Of a stretch of DNA of 41,278 bases, positions 15,835 to 24,857 are shown in pieces. This stretch comes from Akkermansia muciniphila. GTDB lineage: Bacteria; Verrucomicrobiota; Verrucomicrobiia; Opitutales; Opitutaceae. Under the pieces are notes generated by a model. It saw nothing but the letters and a program-made list of their open reading frames with translations, did no database searches and had not been told where the DNA came from. The position numbers and the translations under genes were made by a program. The stretch lies in the NCBI GenBank assembly GCA_945898185.1, contig CAMDHP010000007.1, forward strand, positions 1-41,278, in the 5' to 3' direction. The stretch's first letter is position 1; each line of letters starts with the position of its first letter.

Positions 15835-18411
15835 ATGCTTAAACGCAATCTCTGGAAACTCATCCTGAGTCTCGGCGTCGTGCTGTGGGCGTCGGTCTCG
15901 CTGTTCCCCATCCAGGATCGCGAGTTCCCCGTCTATGTGCGCGACCAGGCCGAGGCTCGTTCCGAGGAGTTCGGCAAACTCCTCGACGAAGCGAAAACCC
16001 GCTTCGATGCCAAGCAGTCCATTTCGATCTTCGTCGCTCTTCGCGACATCGCCAACGAGCGAAAGATCGATCTCGCCACGCTCTACTTCCCGCAGATCGC
16101 GCTCGAGAGCTCCCTGCGCAATATCACCAAGCGCAACAATCTCCTTCTCGATCACCTTCTCAAGAAGTCGAAGGGCCACCTTCAACTCGGTCTCGACCTG
16201 AAGGGCGGCGTCGCTTTCACCCTCGAGGTGGACGAGAAAGCGGCCGCCCAAACCGGCGAGGTTGAGCGCATCGAAAAGCTGGCCAAAGCCATTGAGATTA
16301 TCGGCGAACGTATCGACGGCATGGGCGTCGCCGAGCCCGTCATCCGCGCCATTGGCACTAACCGTATTGAGGTCCAGCTCCCCGGTATCAACACCCGCGA
16401 CAATCCCGAGGTGCTCGACGCGGTCAAAAAGCCCGCCCGCCTCGATTTCCGCCTTGTTTATCCCAACGCCCGCCCCGGCCAAGTTGATGCGGATGTGCCG
16501 CCGCTCTACGAGGTAAAGTCCATAGAGCGCGAGGGCGCGAGGGGTGAGATCATCACGGATGAGCTCTACGTTAAACGCACTCCTGAGATGACCGGTGACG
16601 GCGTGGACAGTGCCTTCCCCACCGTGGACGAGTTCGGCCGCTATCGCATCAACCTTCGCTTCAGTTCCGTCGGCAGCAAACAGTTCGCCGCCGTCACCGC
16701 CGAGGTCGCCCGCCAGACTCAGGAGCTCCGCTCCCGGGGCGGCGATCCCCGCGCCAGCGCGCAGCTCGCCATCCTTCTCGATGGCAAAGTTTACTCCGCC
16801 CCCGGCGTGCAGGAAGAGATCGCCGGCGGCTCCGCCGTCATCACCGGCCAGTTCACTCGCCGCGAGGCCGAGGAGCTGTCCAACGTTTTGAACAACCCCC
16901 TCGACCTTCCGCTCATCGTGCGCGAGCAATACGAGGTCGGACCCAGCCTTGCAGCTGATTCCATTTCCAGCGCGACCAGGGCCTTCATCCTCAGCGTAAC
17001 CGTCACCGCCGCGCTTATCATCATTTTCTACAAGGTGGGTGGCTTCCTCGCGGTTTTCGCGATGGCACTCAACGTAGTCGTGATCCTGGGCGTCATGGCC
17101 AATATCGGCGCGACGCTCTCCATGCCGGGTATTGCCGGCATCGTTTTGACGATCGGCATGTCGGTGGACTCGAACATCCTCATTTTTGAGCGCATGCGCG
17201 AGGAGTTGAAGCTGGGTAAATCGTTGCCCTCCGCGCTTGAGGCCGGCTTTGAGAAAGCATTCTCGGCCATTCTCGACAGTAATCTTACAACTCTCATCAC
17301 CGCCGGCATCATGATCTGGCTCGGCACTGGTGCGGTGAAGGGCTTCGGCGTTACCCTCGCCATCGGTATTTTCTCAACGATGTTTGCCGCGCTGGTTATC
17401 AGCCGCTTGTTTCTTAATATGGCCATCCACGGTGGATACGTGAAGTCGATGTCTTTCATCCCTCTCCTCGGGAATACGAATTACGACTTCCTGAAACATG
17501 CCCGCAAGGCCTTCATAGTCTCTTGGTTGCTCATCGCGGTCGGGGCGGCGACCGTCTTAACCAAAGGCGACAAAATTTATGGCATCGATTTCAAGGGCGG
17601 CGATCAGGTAACGCTGTCTTTCGAGCAAAAAATCCCGCTCGAGCAGATTCGCGCCGCAGCAGTCTCGGTTGGCATCACAGATTTTAGCCCGGCCTACTCG
17701 CGCCTCATCGGCAACGATGGCGAGGTGCTGCGCATCACTCTGCCGTTTGACCAAGGCAAAACCCTCGTTGATGCCCTCAAGGCGGCCCATCCCGCCGCCA
17801 AACTCAACGTGACTGGGGAGTCCCGAATTGGACCGAGCGTCGGAGTGGAGATCCGCAAAAACGCAGCGTGGGCCATCTTTTGGTCGCTCGTGCTCATTTT
17901 CGTTTATGTGGCCTTCCGCTTCGAGTTTGGCTACGGAATTGGCGCCGTCGTTTCGACGCTCCACGACGTGATCATGACCATCGGCATTTTTGTGCTATTC
18001 GACCGACAATTCAACGCCGCCATGGTCGCGGCCATTCTTCTGATCGTCGGCTACTCGATCAATGACACGGTCGTCGTCTTCGACCGTATCCGCGAGGAGT
18101 TAAAGCTAAATGCCTCCAGCTCGCTGCGGAAAATCATCAACAACTCACTCAACCTTACTCTCTCACGCACGATTATGACCGGCGGGACCACGCTTCTCAC
18201 CGCCATCGTGCTCACGGTAGTGACGGACGGCGCGGTCAACGACATCGCCTTCACGCTTATCATCGGCGTGGTTACCGGCACCTTCTCGTCTCTTTTCATC
18301 GCCAGCCCGATATTCTATTGGTGGCACAAGGGCGACCGTGGTCACGTCGAAAAGAGCCACGACTCTAAGCCTGTCTACGACTGGGAAGTCCAGACCAAGG
18401 CCTCCCGCTAA
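15835..18411 (+). CDS. secDF: Fused protein-export membrane protein SecDF
   Basis: SecDF uses the proton gradient to help pull exported proteins across the inner membrane. The 858-residue chain joins SecD and SecF. An N-terminal helix is followed by a large periplasmic P1 part (GLDLKGGVAFTLEV, then LLDGKVYSAPGVQE) and the SecD membrane half with GMSVDSNILIFERMREEL. The SecF half begins near GIDFKGGDQVTL and has GYSINDTVVVFDRIREEL. Both halves keep the proton-path aspartates. The single-chain form occurs in several phyla, including Bacillus and Verrucomicrobia. It starts at ATG 15835, preceded by an A-rich leader without a Shine-Dalgarno sequence. Confidence 0.96.
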   Translation: MLKRNLWKLILSLGVVLWASVSLFPIQDREFPVYVRDQAEARSEEFGKLLDEAKTRFDAKQSISIFVALRDIANERKIDLATLYFPQIALESSLRNITKRNNLLLDHLLKKSKGHLQLGLDLKGGVAFTLEVDEKAAAQTGEVERIEKLAKAIEIIGERIDGMGVAEPVIRAIGTNRIEVQLPGINTRDNPEVLDAVKKPARLDFRLVYPNARPGQVDADVPPLYEVKSIEREGARGEIITDELYVKRTPEMTGDGVDSAFPTVDEFGRYRINLRFSSVGSKQFAAVTAEVARQTQELRSRGGDPRASAQLAILLDGKVYSAPGVQEEIAGGSAVITGQFTRREAEELSNVLNNPLDLPLIVREQYEVGPSLAADSISSATRAFILSVTVTAALIIIFYKVGGFLAVFAMALNVVVILGVMANIGATLSMPGIAGIVLTIGMSVDSNILIFERMREELKLGKSLPSALEAGFEKAFSAILDSNLTTLITAGIMIWLGTGAVKGFGVTLAIGIFSTMFAALVISRLFLNMAIHGGYVKSMSFIPLLGNTNYDFLKHARKAFIVSWLLIAVGAATVLTKGDKIYGIDFKGGDQVTLSFEQKIPLEQIRAAAVSVGITDFSPAYSRLIGNDGEVLRITLPFDQGKTLVDALKAAHPAAKLNVTGESRIGPSVGVEIRKNAAWAIFWSLVLIFVYVAFRFEFGYGIGAVVSTLHDVIMTIGIFVLFDRQFNAAMVAAILLIVGYSINDTVVVFDRIREELKLNASSSLRKIINNSLNLTLSRTIMTGGTTLLTAIVLTVVTDGAVNDIAFTLIIGVVTGTFSSLFIASPIFYWWHKGDRGHVEKSHDSKPVYDWEVQTKASR

Positions 18412-18454
18412 GCGTCAAATCGCGTCCCTCATGACGCGCGCGCAGGCGTATCAC

Positions 18455-18506
18455 CCCTCACCTTAGTGGCCCGGGCCTATCAGCCCGTCTGGTGCCGGGG
18501 TGAGGG
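18455..18506 (+). other. Nested hairpin between secDF and recJ
   Basis: The outer stem CCCTCACC (18455-18462) pairs with GGTGAGGG (18499-18506). Inside it, CGGGC (18472-18476) pairs with GCCCG (18483-18487). The structure lies 44 bases after the secDF stop and about 56 bases before the recJ start, with no T-run. It could be a 3' structure protecting secDF mRNA, a rho-linked end, or a small structured RNA. Confidence 0.5.
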
Positions 18507-18561
18507 TTGCCGAATATGCTGCGTGCGTTCCGAGCGATCGCTTTACGCTCTTCCAGAGCCC

Positions 18562-20277
18562 ATGCGTTGGATCTACCAACCTTCTTCGCCCGCCCAGGTG
18601 GCGAGCCTCGCCAAGGCGGCCGCCGTCACGCCCGTGACGGCGGAGCTCATGCTCCGTGTCGGTATCGCCGATGCTTCGAGCGCCGAACTGTTTCTTCGCC
18701 CAACCCTCGCCTCGCTGGCGGATCCGTTTCTCCTTAAACACCTGGATCGGGCCACCGCCCGCCTGCGCCTCGCCATCGCTGAAAAGCAGGACATCGTTGT
18801 TCTCGGCGATTACGACGTGGATGGCGTTAGCAGCACCGCGCTGCTCGTGAGTATTCTGCGCCGCTTCGGGTCCGATCCGCGCTTCTTCGTGCCCCGCCGC
18901 ATGGAGGATGGTTACGGCCTCTCGCGCAGCGTGATTGACCGCGCTCTTGAGGGTGGCCGCCCATCACTCTTTATCGCACTCGATTGCGGCACCAACTCGC
19001 GCGACGAGGTGGCTTATCTGGTCTCTCTGGGGGTGGATGTGCTCGTGGTAGATCACCACCGATCCAAGGAGGCGCCGATGACGGCTGGTATATTGGTCAA
19101 TCCCCACGCCCACGACGAGGCCGGCGACGACGAGTGGCGCAACCTCTGCACCGTCGGGCTCGTGTTTAAACTTGTGCACGGTTTGGTGAAGGAACTGCGT
19201 GTCGAAAATAGCCCGATTGCACACTCGATCAAGCTGCGCGACTATCTCGATCTCGTCGCCCTTGGCACCGTGGCCGACCTCGTGCCCCTGCTGGGCGAGA
19301 ATCGCACCATGGCCCGCCACGGCCTGCGCATCCTGCAAAACGCCGAGCGCCCCGGACTCCGCGCGCTGATGGATATCGCTGGCGTCCGCCAAGGGCAGAC
19401 CATCATGCCGGTCGATGTCTCCTTTCGTCTCGGACCGCGCATCAACGCCTCCGGTCGCCTCGCCGACGCCGCGCTCTCGGTCGAGCTCATTCTCAGCAAC
19501 GACGAGCATTTCTGCCGCGAAACCGCGCGTCAGCTTGATGCCTTTAATCGCGAGCGGCAGGATATCGAACGCCAGATCACCGACGAGGCCGAGCGCATGG
19601 TAGAGACGCAGTTCAAGGATTCGCCCGGCATCGTGCTCTACGCCGACGGCTGGCACCCCGGCGTAGTCGGCATCGTGGCAGGTCGGATCAGTCGGAAACA
19701 CCACCGGCCCTGCATCGTGCTGGGCAACGAAGGCCTTCTGGCCAAGGGATCAGGCCGGAGCGTGGACGGGATTAATTTAATCGAAGTGCTCGCGGGTTGT
19801 TCGGATCTGCTCTCCAGCTGGGGCGGGCACCCGATGGCAGTCGGCGTCGCCCTTAGTAAGGACAAATTAGACACGTTCCGGGCTGCGTTCGCCGAAGGTA
19901 TCACCCGTTGGACACAGGGTCGCACCAGCGAGCGCGAACTCACCATCGCGGCCTGGCTGACCATTGAGCAGGTGAGCGAGTCTTTGATGGATGAGCTCGA
20001 GTTGCTTCACCCCTTCGGCATGGCCAATCCGGAGCCTGTCTTCGGGCTGAGCGGCGTGGTGCTGCGGCAGCGCCCGGATGTATTTAAGAGCCAGCACTTC
20101 CGTTTCCAGCTGGATGACAAACAGCGCCGCCGCCTCTTTGGCGTGGCCTGGAAAATGGCCGATCGCATGCCGCCGGTCGGAGTCCCCGTGGATATGGCGG
20201 TGGAGCTGGCGTGGAACCATTTCAACGACCGAAAACTACTCCAGCTCGAGCTGGTGGACTGGCGCCTCAGCGAGTGA
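18562..20277 (+). CDS. recJ: Single-strand DNA exonuclease RecJ
   Basis: RecJ degrades single-stranded DNA 5' to 3' in recombination and mismatch repair. The 571-residue protein has the DHH phosphoesterase motifs: LGDYDVDGVSS (Asp83 to Asp87), ALDCGTN, VVDHHRSKE, then the DHHA1 domain with GWHPGVVGIVAGRISRKHHRP and GSGRSVDGINL and SSWGGHPMAVG. The C-terminal OB domain is present. ATG 18562 is chosen because the upstream extension overlaps the hairpin region and does not look like RecJ. The stop overlaps the GTG of the next gene. Confidence 0.95.
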   Translation: MRWIYQPSSPAQVASLAKAAAVTPVTAELMLRVGIADASSAELFLRPTLASLADPFLLKHLDRATARLRLAIAEKQDIVVLGDYDVDGVSSTALLVSILRRFGSDPRFFVPRRMEDGYGLSRSVIDRALEGGRPSLFIALDCGTNSRDEVAYLVSLGVDVLVVDHHRSKEAPMTAGILVNPHAHDEAGDDEWRNLCTVGLVFKLVHGLVKELRVENSPIAHSIKLRDYLDLVALGTVADLVPLLGENRTMARHGLRILQNAERPGLRALMDIAGVRQGQTIMPVDVSFRLGPRINASGRLADAALSVELILSNDEHFCRETARQLDAFNRERQDIERQITDEAERMVETQFKDSPGIVLYADGWHPGVVGIVAGRISRKHHRPCIVLGNEGLLAKGSGRSVDGINLIEVLAGCSDLLSSWGGHPMAVGVALSKDKLDTFRAAFAEGITRWTQGRTSERELTIAAWLTIEQVSESLMDELELLHPFGMANPEPVFGLSGVVLRQRPDVFKSQHFRFQLDDKQRRRLFGVAWKMADRMPPVGVPVDMAVELAWNHFNDRKLLQLELVDWRLSE

Positions 20278-20630
20278 GCTTAAGTCTCGTGCGCGAGTAT
20301 AACCCGACCCGAATCCACGTGCTCACTCCCGAACAAATCGCGCAGGAACTTTCCACTTTGTCCGGCTGGGAGGCGAGGGATGACATGATTTCCAAGACGT
20401 ATCTGTTTCCCGGTTTTTCTGACGCCGTGGCGTTTATCGTGCGCATCTCTCATCCGCTTGAGGCGCTGAACCACCACCCGGAGATTCGGAATGTTTACGG
20501 CAAGGTTTTCGTTGGCTTTACCACTCACGATCGGGGAAATAAAATCACTGTCCTTGATGTGAAAGCAGCGCGGGCGGTTGAGGCCATCGCGGCCCGCCTT
20601 CCTCGGAAAGCAGTCGTGGAGAAGCATTGA
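20274..20630 (+). CDS. Pterin-4-alpha-carbinolamine dehydratase
   Basis: This enzyme dehydrates 4a-hydroxytetrahydrobiopterin and recycles the pterin cofactor of aromatic hydroxylases; many bacteria keep it without an obvious hydroxylase. The 118-residue protein has the active-site signature ALNHHPEIRNVYGKVFVGFTTHDRG and a PCD-like first half (LTPEQIAQELSTLSGWEARDD). The proposed start is GTG 20274, overlapping the recJ stop by 4 bases; GTG 20289 is an alternative. Coupling to recJ is by position only. Confidence 0.9.
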   Translation: MSLSLVREYNPTRIHVLTPEQIAQELSTLSGWEARDDMISKTYLFPGFSDAVAFIVRISHPLEALNHHPEIRNVYGKVFVGFTTHDRGNKITVLDVKAARAVEAIAARLPRKAVVEKH

Positions 20631-20756
20631 AAAGGAGTGCCGCCAACGAGGCAGCCGGGCGCTGTGGGGGGTTGATATTTTAAGTCCCTGCGCATACCAC
20701 GCACACGGCGCAGATGGGCCTCGTCTCTGTCGAATCGTGCGATTAAAAAGACAACC

Positions 20757-21410
20757 ATGGCTCCTAACCCCCACGCACAGATTGATCAGACTGTCCTCGA
20801 TTTGATCGAACATAGCTCCACGGGTGTCGTCCCCCACACGCCGGCGTATCAAGATGCCTTGGTGCGCCTGCGCGCCGCCCACCAAGTCTATGTTTCGGCC
20901 GACCACAAAAACGGTTTCGTGAGTGTTCGTTCCTTGGCCGCGCTGCCTTCCTTTTATGCGCAAAACCTGGAATCTTTTCTCGCGGGCGGGTGCGAGGTCA
21001 CGGCGTTGGAACCGGAGGCCAGCATTTATAGCCGTTACGTGAAGTCGCTGCCCATCGCCTTGCAATCCGCCGCAGAAGAGCGCCGCGCCTCAGTGGTGGC
21101 GAAACGCACGCCGCATCGCGTTAAACATGGCGGCGAGGCAGTCCAGGATCCGGCGCATACGATTTTCCTTATTCCCGGTGCAGGACCGAACCCGGGTCTT
21201 CCGGGTAACTATCTCTACGGCTCGTTGCTGCAGACCTCGCTCGATGCCGCGCAGGGTGACTGGGCCTTGCATGTGCACGATCGTGAAGACGGCGCCGCGC
21301 TCTGCACGGTCGGCACGCAGGCGGCGGGATTCGAGAAACTTCAAGAAGTGCTGGCGAGTTCACCCTTCCTTATCGAAGAACTGGATTCACTCGGGTTTGG
21401 GATGATTTGA
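20757..21410 (+). CDS. Protein of unknown function
   Basis: A 217-residue soluble protein that I do not recognise. The first half is helical, with a small beta stretch QVYVSADHKNGFVSVRSLA. The second half has a Gly/Pro-rich loop LIPGAGPNPGLPGNYLYGSLLQ, then DWALHVHDREDGAALCTVGT and a final helix KLQEVLASSPFLIEELDSLG. There is no signal peptide, membrane helix or known catalytic motif. Its codon use matches the neighbours, which argues for a real gene. It starts at ATG 20757 after an AT-richer leader, suggesting its own promoter. It may be lineage-specific. Confidence 0.7.
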   Translation: MAPNPHAQIDQTVLDLIEHSSTGVVPHTPAYQDALVRLRAAHQVYVSADHKNGFVSVRSLAALPSFYAQNLESFLAGGCEVTALEPEASIYSRYVKSLPIALQSAAEERRASVVAKRTPHRVKHGGEAVQDPAHTIFLIPGAGPNPGLPGNYLYGSLLQTSLDAAQGDWALHVHDREDGAALCTVGTQAAGFEKLQEVLASSPFLIEELDSLGFGMI

Positions 21411-21557
21411 GGTCGGCCTTGCTGACAACCGTTGCTAGGCGAAGGAGTTTTATCGCAGGTGTTCGGTGACTTGGAGTGAGGGAGAGGATTTTCGCCTGCA
21501 AGGCGGCCTGGGCTTGTTTACGTCGCGGGGTCCGTTTCACTCTCGAGCATCCCAGTA

Positions 21558-22556
21558 ATGAATTTATTTTCCCCTCCCAAACCCAAGATCCGCTGTGGCG
21601 TGGCCGGCGTCGGCTCTCTCGGCCAGCACCATGCGCGGATCTATGCGGCGCTGCCGAACGTTGAGTTCGTGGGTATTTTCGAGTCGGACGACGCCCGGGC
21701 GAAGGAGATTTGCGAGCGCCACCGCTGCAAACGTTTCGCCACCCTTGAGGAACTCGGCGCGGCGTGCGAGGCGGTGTCAGTTGTTGTGCCGACCGATAAG
21801 CACGAGCGCGTGGCGCTGCCGCTGCTGGCCCAGGGGTGCCATCTGCTGATCGAGAAGCCGATCACGGCGACGCTGGAGGAGGCGGAGAACGTGCTCGCGG
21901 CGGCGAAGGCCAGGGGCTGCATCGTGCAGGTGGGGCACATCGAGCATTTTAACCCGGTGATGAGTTTCATGGAGAAACACATTGATCGCCCCGGCTACAT
22001 CACGGCCGAACGACTTGCGCCCTACACGCCGCGCGGAACGGAGGTTGGCGTGGTATTGGATTTAATGATCCACGACATCGGCATCGTGCTGGCGCTGGTG
22101 AAGTCGCCAATCCGCAAGATTGATAGCGTAGGCATCCAAGTGCTCTCGAAGACCGAGGACATCGCCAATGCGCGCATCGAGTTTGAGAACGGCTGCGTGG
22201 CCAACCTGAGCGCGAGCCGCATGAGCCTTAAGAAGAACCGCGAGATCCGGATTTTCCAGGATGATGCGTATCTGTCGCTCGATTTCATGAACCAGAAAGG
22301 GCACTTGGTGAAGAAGAGCGATATCATCACTTACGGCCTAAAGTTGAAGGTGGGGCTGGCGAAGGCGGGCGACGCGAGCTCGATTCCGGTGCAGGATATT
22401 CCGATTGAGAAGGACGAGCCGCTGAAGCTGGAGCTGGCGCATTTCATCGAAAGTGTGGCGGAGCGCACCCAGCCGAAGGTCGGCGCGGCGCTGGGCAAGA
22501 CGGCGCTTGAAGTGGCGATTCAAATCACGGAGCAAATCAAGGCGGCGCGGAAATGA
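21558..22556 (+). CDS. Gfo/Idh/MocA-family oxidoreductase, lipid A context
   Basis: A 332-residue NAD(P)-dependent sugar dehydrogenase. The Rossmann start CGVAGVGSLGQHHARIYAAL binds the dinucleotide, and LLIEKPITATLEEA carries the family EKP motif. QVGHIEHFNPVM and the helix around DLMIHDIGIVLAL hold the substrate-site histidines. It directly precedes lpxB (78-base gap). In several Gram-negatives a similar enzyme (GnnA) next to lpx genes oxidises UDP-GlcNAc so that a 3-amino sugar is built into lipid A. That role is possible here, but no GnnB aminotransferase is in the window, so it is only a hypothesis. Confidence 0.85.
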   Translation: MNLFSPPKPKIRCGVAGVGSLGQHHARIYAALPNVEFVGIFESDDARAKEICERHRCKRFATLEELGAACEAVSVVVPTDKHERVALPLLAQGCHLLIEKPITATLEEAENVLAAAKARGCIVQVGHIEHFNPVMSFMEKHIDRPGYITAERLAPYTPRGTEVGVVLDLMIHDIGIVLALVKSPIRKIDSVGIQVLSKTEDIANARIEFENGCVANLSASRMSLKKNREIRIFQDDAYLSLDFMNQKGHLVKKSDIITYGLKLKVGLAKAGDASSIPVQDIPIEKDEPLKLELAHFIESVAERTQPKVGAALGKTALEVAIQITEQIKAARK

Positions 22557-22634
22557 AGACGGGCATTCTTAACTGCGAAGGGGCGCGAAGGGGCTCGAAG
22601 TTGAATCAGCGGATAACGAGGGAGGGAGTGGCCC

Positions 22635-23786
22635 GTGCCTAAGGCGTTGCCGTTTCGTTTCTCGCCGCCGACGGGCGGGGGCGTGGATTTGCTGGTGGTC
22701 GCCGGAGAGCACTCGGGCGACGAGCACGCGGCGCGCATGGTCGCGGAACTGCGGGCCAAGCGGCCGGGGCTGCGGGTCTGCGCGCTAGGCGGAAAGCATC
22801 TTGAGGCAGCGGGGGCGCAGGTGTTGTTCGACCTTACGGCGTCGTCCGTGGTCGGTTTTGTCGAGGTGGTGAAGCACTACGGATTTTTTAAGGCGCTCTT
22901 CTCGGAGACACTGCGCTGGATCGGCGAACACCGGCCGAAGGCGGTGTGCTTCGTGGATTATCCGGGGTTCAACCTGCGCCTCGCGGAGTCACTGAATAAA
23001 AGCGGGCTCGCGGCGAAGGCGGGCGGGCCGGTGAAGTTGTTGTTCTACATCTCGCCGCAAATCTGGGCGTGGAAGGCGGGGCGGCGGTTCAAGATGGCGA
23101 AGCACCTTGATGCGCTCGCATGTATTTTCCCCTTCGAAGTGGCGTGCTATGCGGACACGCAGCTACCGGTGGAGTTTGTGGGGCATCCCTTTCTCGCTGC
23201 GGATTACGCGGCGCCGGTGCGCTACAATGCAAACGCGCCGGTGCTTTTGCTCCCAGGCAGCCGCAAGCAAGCGGTGGGGCGAATCTGGCCGCTGCTGCGA
23301 GAAGGCCACGCGGCCTTCGGTAAACGCGGGGCGCGGGTGATTTATCCGAGCGAGGCAATTCGCGAAGTGATCGAGGTGACGGGCGGCGTGCCGGCGGGCG
23401 TGGAGCTGGTGGCGAACACGGGCGAGCCGGTGGCGGCGTCGGCGGTGCTGACCTCAAGCGGCACCATGTCGTTGCACTGCGCGTTGGCGGGGCTGCCGGG
23501 GGCGATCGCGTATCGGGCGAACGGGCTGACTTATTTGATCGGGCGTTTACTGGTTAAAATCCCGTATCTCGGCATTAACAACCTTCTGCTAAGGGAGGCG
23601 ATGTATCCGGAGTATTTGCAGGGCGCGGCGAGCCCGCAGGCGCTGGCGGCGGAGTTGCGCGACTGTCTCGAAAATCCGTCGCGACGCGAACGGACGGCGG
23701 CGCAGACGGAGGCTCTGAAATCAATCCTCCGCCAGCCGGCTAACGGCACGGTGGCGGACTGGGCGATCAGGCGCGGCGGTTTGTGA
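22635..23786 (+). CDS. lpxB: Lipid-A-disaccharide synthase LpxB
   Basis: LpxB joins UDP-diacylglucosamine and lipid X to form the lipid A disaccharide at the inner membrane. The 383-residue protein (E. coli 382) shows the family blocks LLVVAGEHSGDEHAARMV, LGGKHLEAAGAQVLFDL, VCFVDYPGFNLRLAE, FYISPQIWAWKAGR, FVGHPF and LLLPGSRKQAVGR, then SSGTMSLHCALAGLPGAIAYR. It starts at GTG 22635 with a GGAGGG ribosome-binding site (22621-22626). Its presence supports an LPS-making Gram-negative. It ends 33 bases from the converging hemA. Confidence 0.95.
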   Translation: MPKALPFRFSPPTGGGVDLLVVAGEHSGDEHAARMVAELRAKRPGLRVCALGGKHLEAAGAQVLFDLTASSVVGFVEVVKHYGFFKALFSETLRWIGEHRPKAVCFVDYPGFNLRLAESLNKSGLAAKAGGPVKLLFYISPQIWAWKAGRRFKMAKHLDALACIFPFEVACYADTQLPVEFVGHPFLAADYAAPVRYNANAPVLLLPGSRKQAVGRIWPLLREGHAAFGKRGARVIYPSEAIREVIEVTGGVPAGVELVANTGEPVAASAVLTSSGTMSLHCALAGLPGAIAYRANGLTYLIGRLLVKIPYLGINNLLLREAMYPEYLQGAASPQALAAELRDCLENPSRRERTAAQTEALKSILRQPANGTVADWAIRRGGL

Positions 23787-23819
23787 CTGCCGGTTTAGCG
23801 TCAGTGAACGGAGGTCGGG

Positions 23820-24857
23820 CTAGCGATGGCGCATGAGAAGCTGCTGCCAGAGGGTGTCGGCCTTCTCTGCGATGATGAGGCGGGCGCGGGCTGCCTCGGA
23901 CTCGCGGGCGGCGAGGTTTTGAGCGGCGATTTTAGCGAGGTCGTCGAGGTTGTAGAGGAAGACGTTTTCCAAGTCGGCGACCCCGGCGGCGATGTCGCGC
24001 GGCAGAGCTAGATCAATGAAGAACAAGGGCCGTGCGCGGCGCTTACGCATGGCGGCGGAGACGATGTCAGGCTCGATGATCACGGTGGTCGCCGAGGTGG
24101 CGCTGACGACGATATCAAAGTTTTCGAGGCGGTGGGGGAAGTGTTCGAAAGGCAGGGCGGTGGCGTCGAGCGTTCGCGCGAGCTCCATGGCGCGCTCGGC
24201 GGTGCGGCTGCTCACGGTGAGGGCGGCGGCTCCGCGGGATTGGAAGGCCTTGGCGGTTTTTTCTCCGACCTCGCCGGCGCCGAGCAGAAGCACGCGCGCC
24301 TTGGAGAGATCGCCAAAAATGGTGATCGCGAGCTCGACCGCTACGTTGGCGGTGCTGACCTGACCCTCGGATATAGCGGTGTGGGTGCGGATGTGCTTGG
24401 CGGCCTGAAAGGCTTTTTGGAAAACGCGGTTGAGCACCGGACCGGTGGTGCCGGAGGCTTGGGCGGCCTCGTAAGCGACCTTCACCTGGCCGAAGATTTC
24501 ATTTTCGCCCAGCAGTTGGGATTCAAGGCCTGAGGCGACGGCGATGAGATGGCGGATGGCGTCGGGGCCGGCGGTGTGTTGGCGGAAGGCGGCGAAGTCG
24601 GCGGGGGCGATGCGCTGGAGCTCGCAAAACGCAAGTTCGAGGTGCGCGAGAGCGCCGGCGTTGGCGGCGACCGCGTAAAACTCGACGCGGTTGCAGGTGT
24701 TGACGAGAGCAACCTCGTGAAGAACGCCGGCGGCGACTAGGCGGGCGTGCAGCTCGGCGGCGCGCTCGGGCGGCAGGGCGAGTTTTTCGCGGTGCGCCAG
24801 AGGGGTGGTCTGGTGACTGGCACCGAAGTGAAAAAAGTAGGGGCCGCGGGGCGTCAT
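23820..24857 (-). CDS. hemA: Glutamyl-tRNA reductase HemA, short form
   Basis: HemA reduces glutamyl-tRNA to glutamate-1-semialdehyde, the first step of C5 tetrapyrrole synthesis. The 345-residue protein has the catalytic cysteine motif LVNTCNRVEFY (Cys55), GLESQLLGENEIFGQVK, and the NADPH fold VLLLGAGEVGEKTAKAF. It stops in the spinal helix, about 70 residues earlier than E. coli HemA (418), so most of the C-terminal dimerisation domain is absent. ATG 24857 overlaps the TGA of the upstream hemX-like gene (TGATG). A longer frame exists, but its N-terminus is not HemA-like. Confidence 0.93.
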   Translation of the reverse strand: MTPRGPYFFHFGASHQTTPLAHREKLALPPERAAELHARLVAAGVLHEVALVNTCNRVEFYAVAANAGALAHLELAFCELQRIAPADFAAFRQHTAGPDAIRHLIAVASGLESQLLGENEIFGQVKVAYEAAQASGTTGPVLNRVFQKAFQAAKHIRTHTAISEGQVSTANVAVELAITIFGDLSKARVLLLGAGEVGEKTAKAFQSRGAAALTVSSRTAERAMELARTLDATALPFEHFPHRLENFDIVVSATSATTVIIEPDIVSAAMRKRRARPLFFIDLALPRDIAAGVADLENVFLYNLDDLAKIAAQNLAARESEAARARLIIAEKADTLWQQLLMRHR

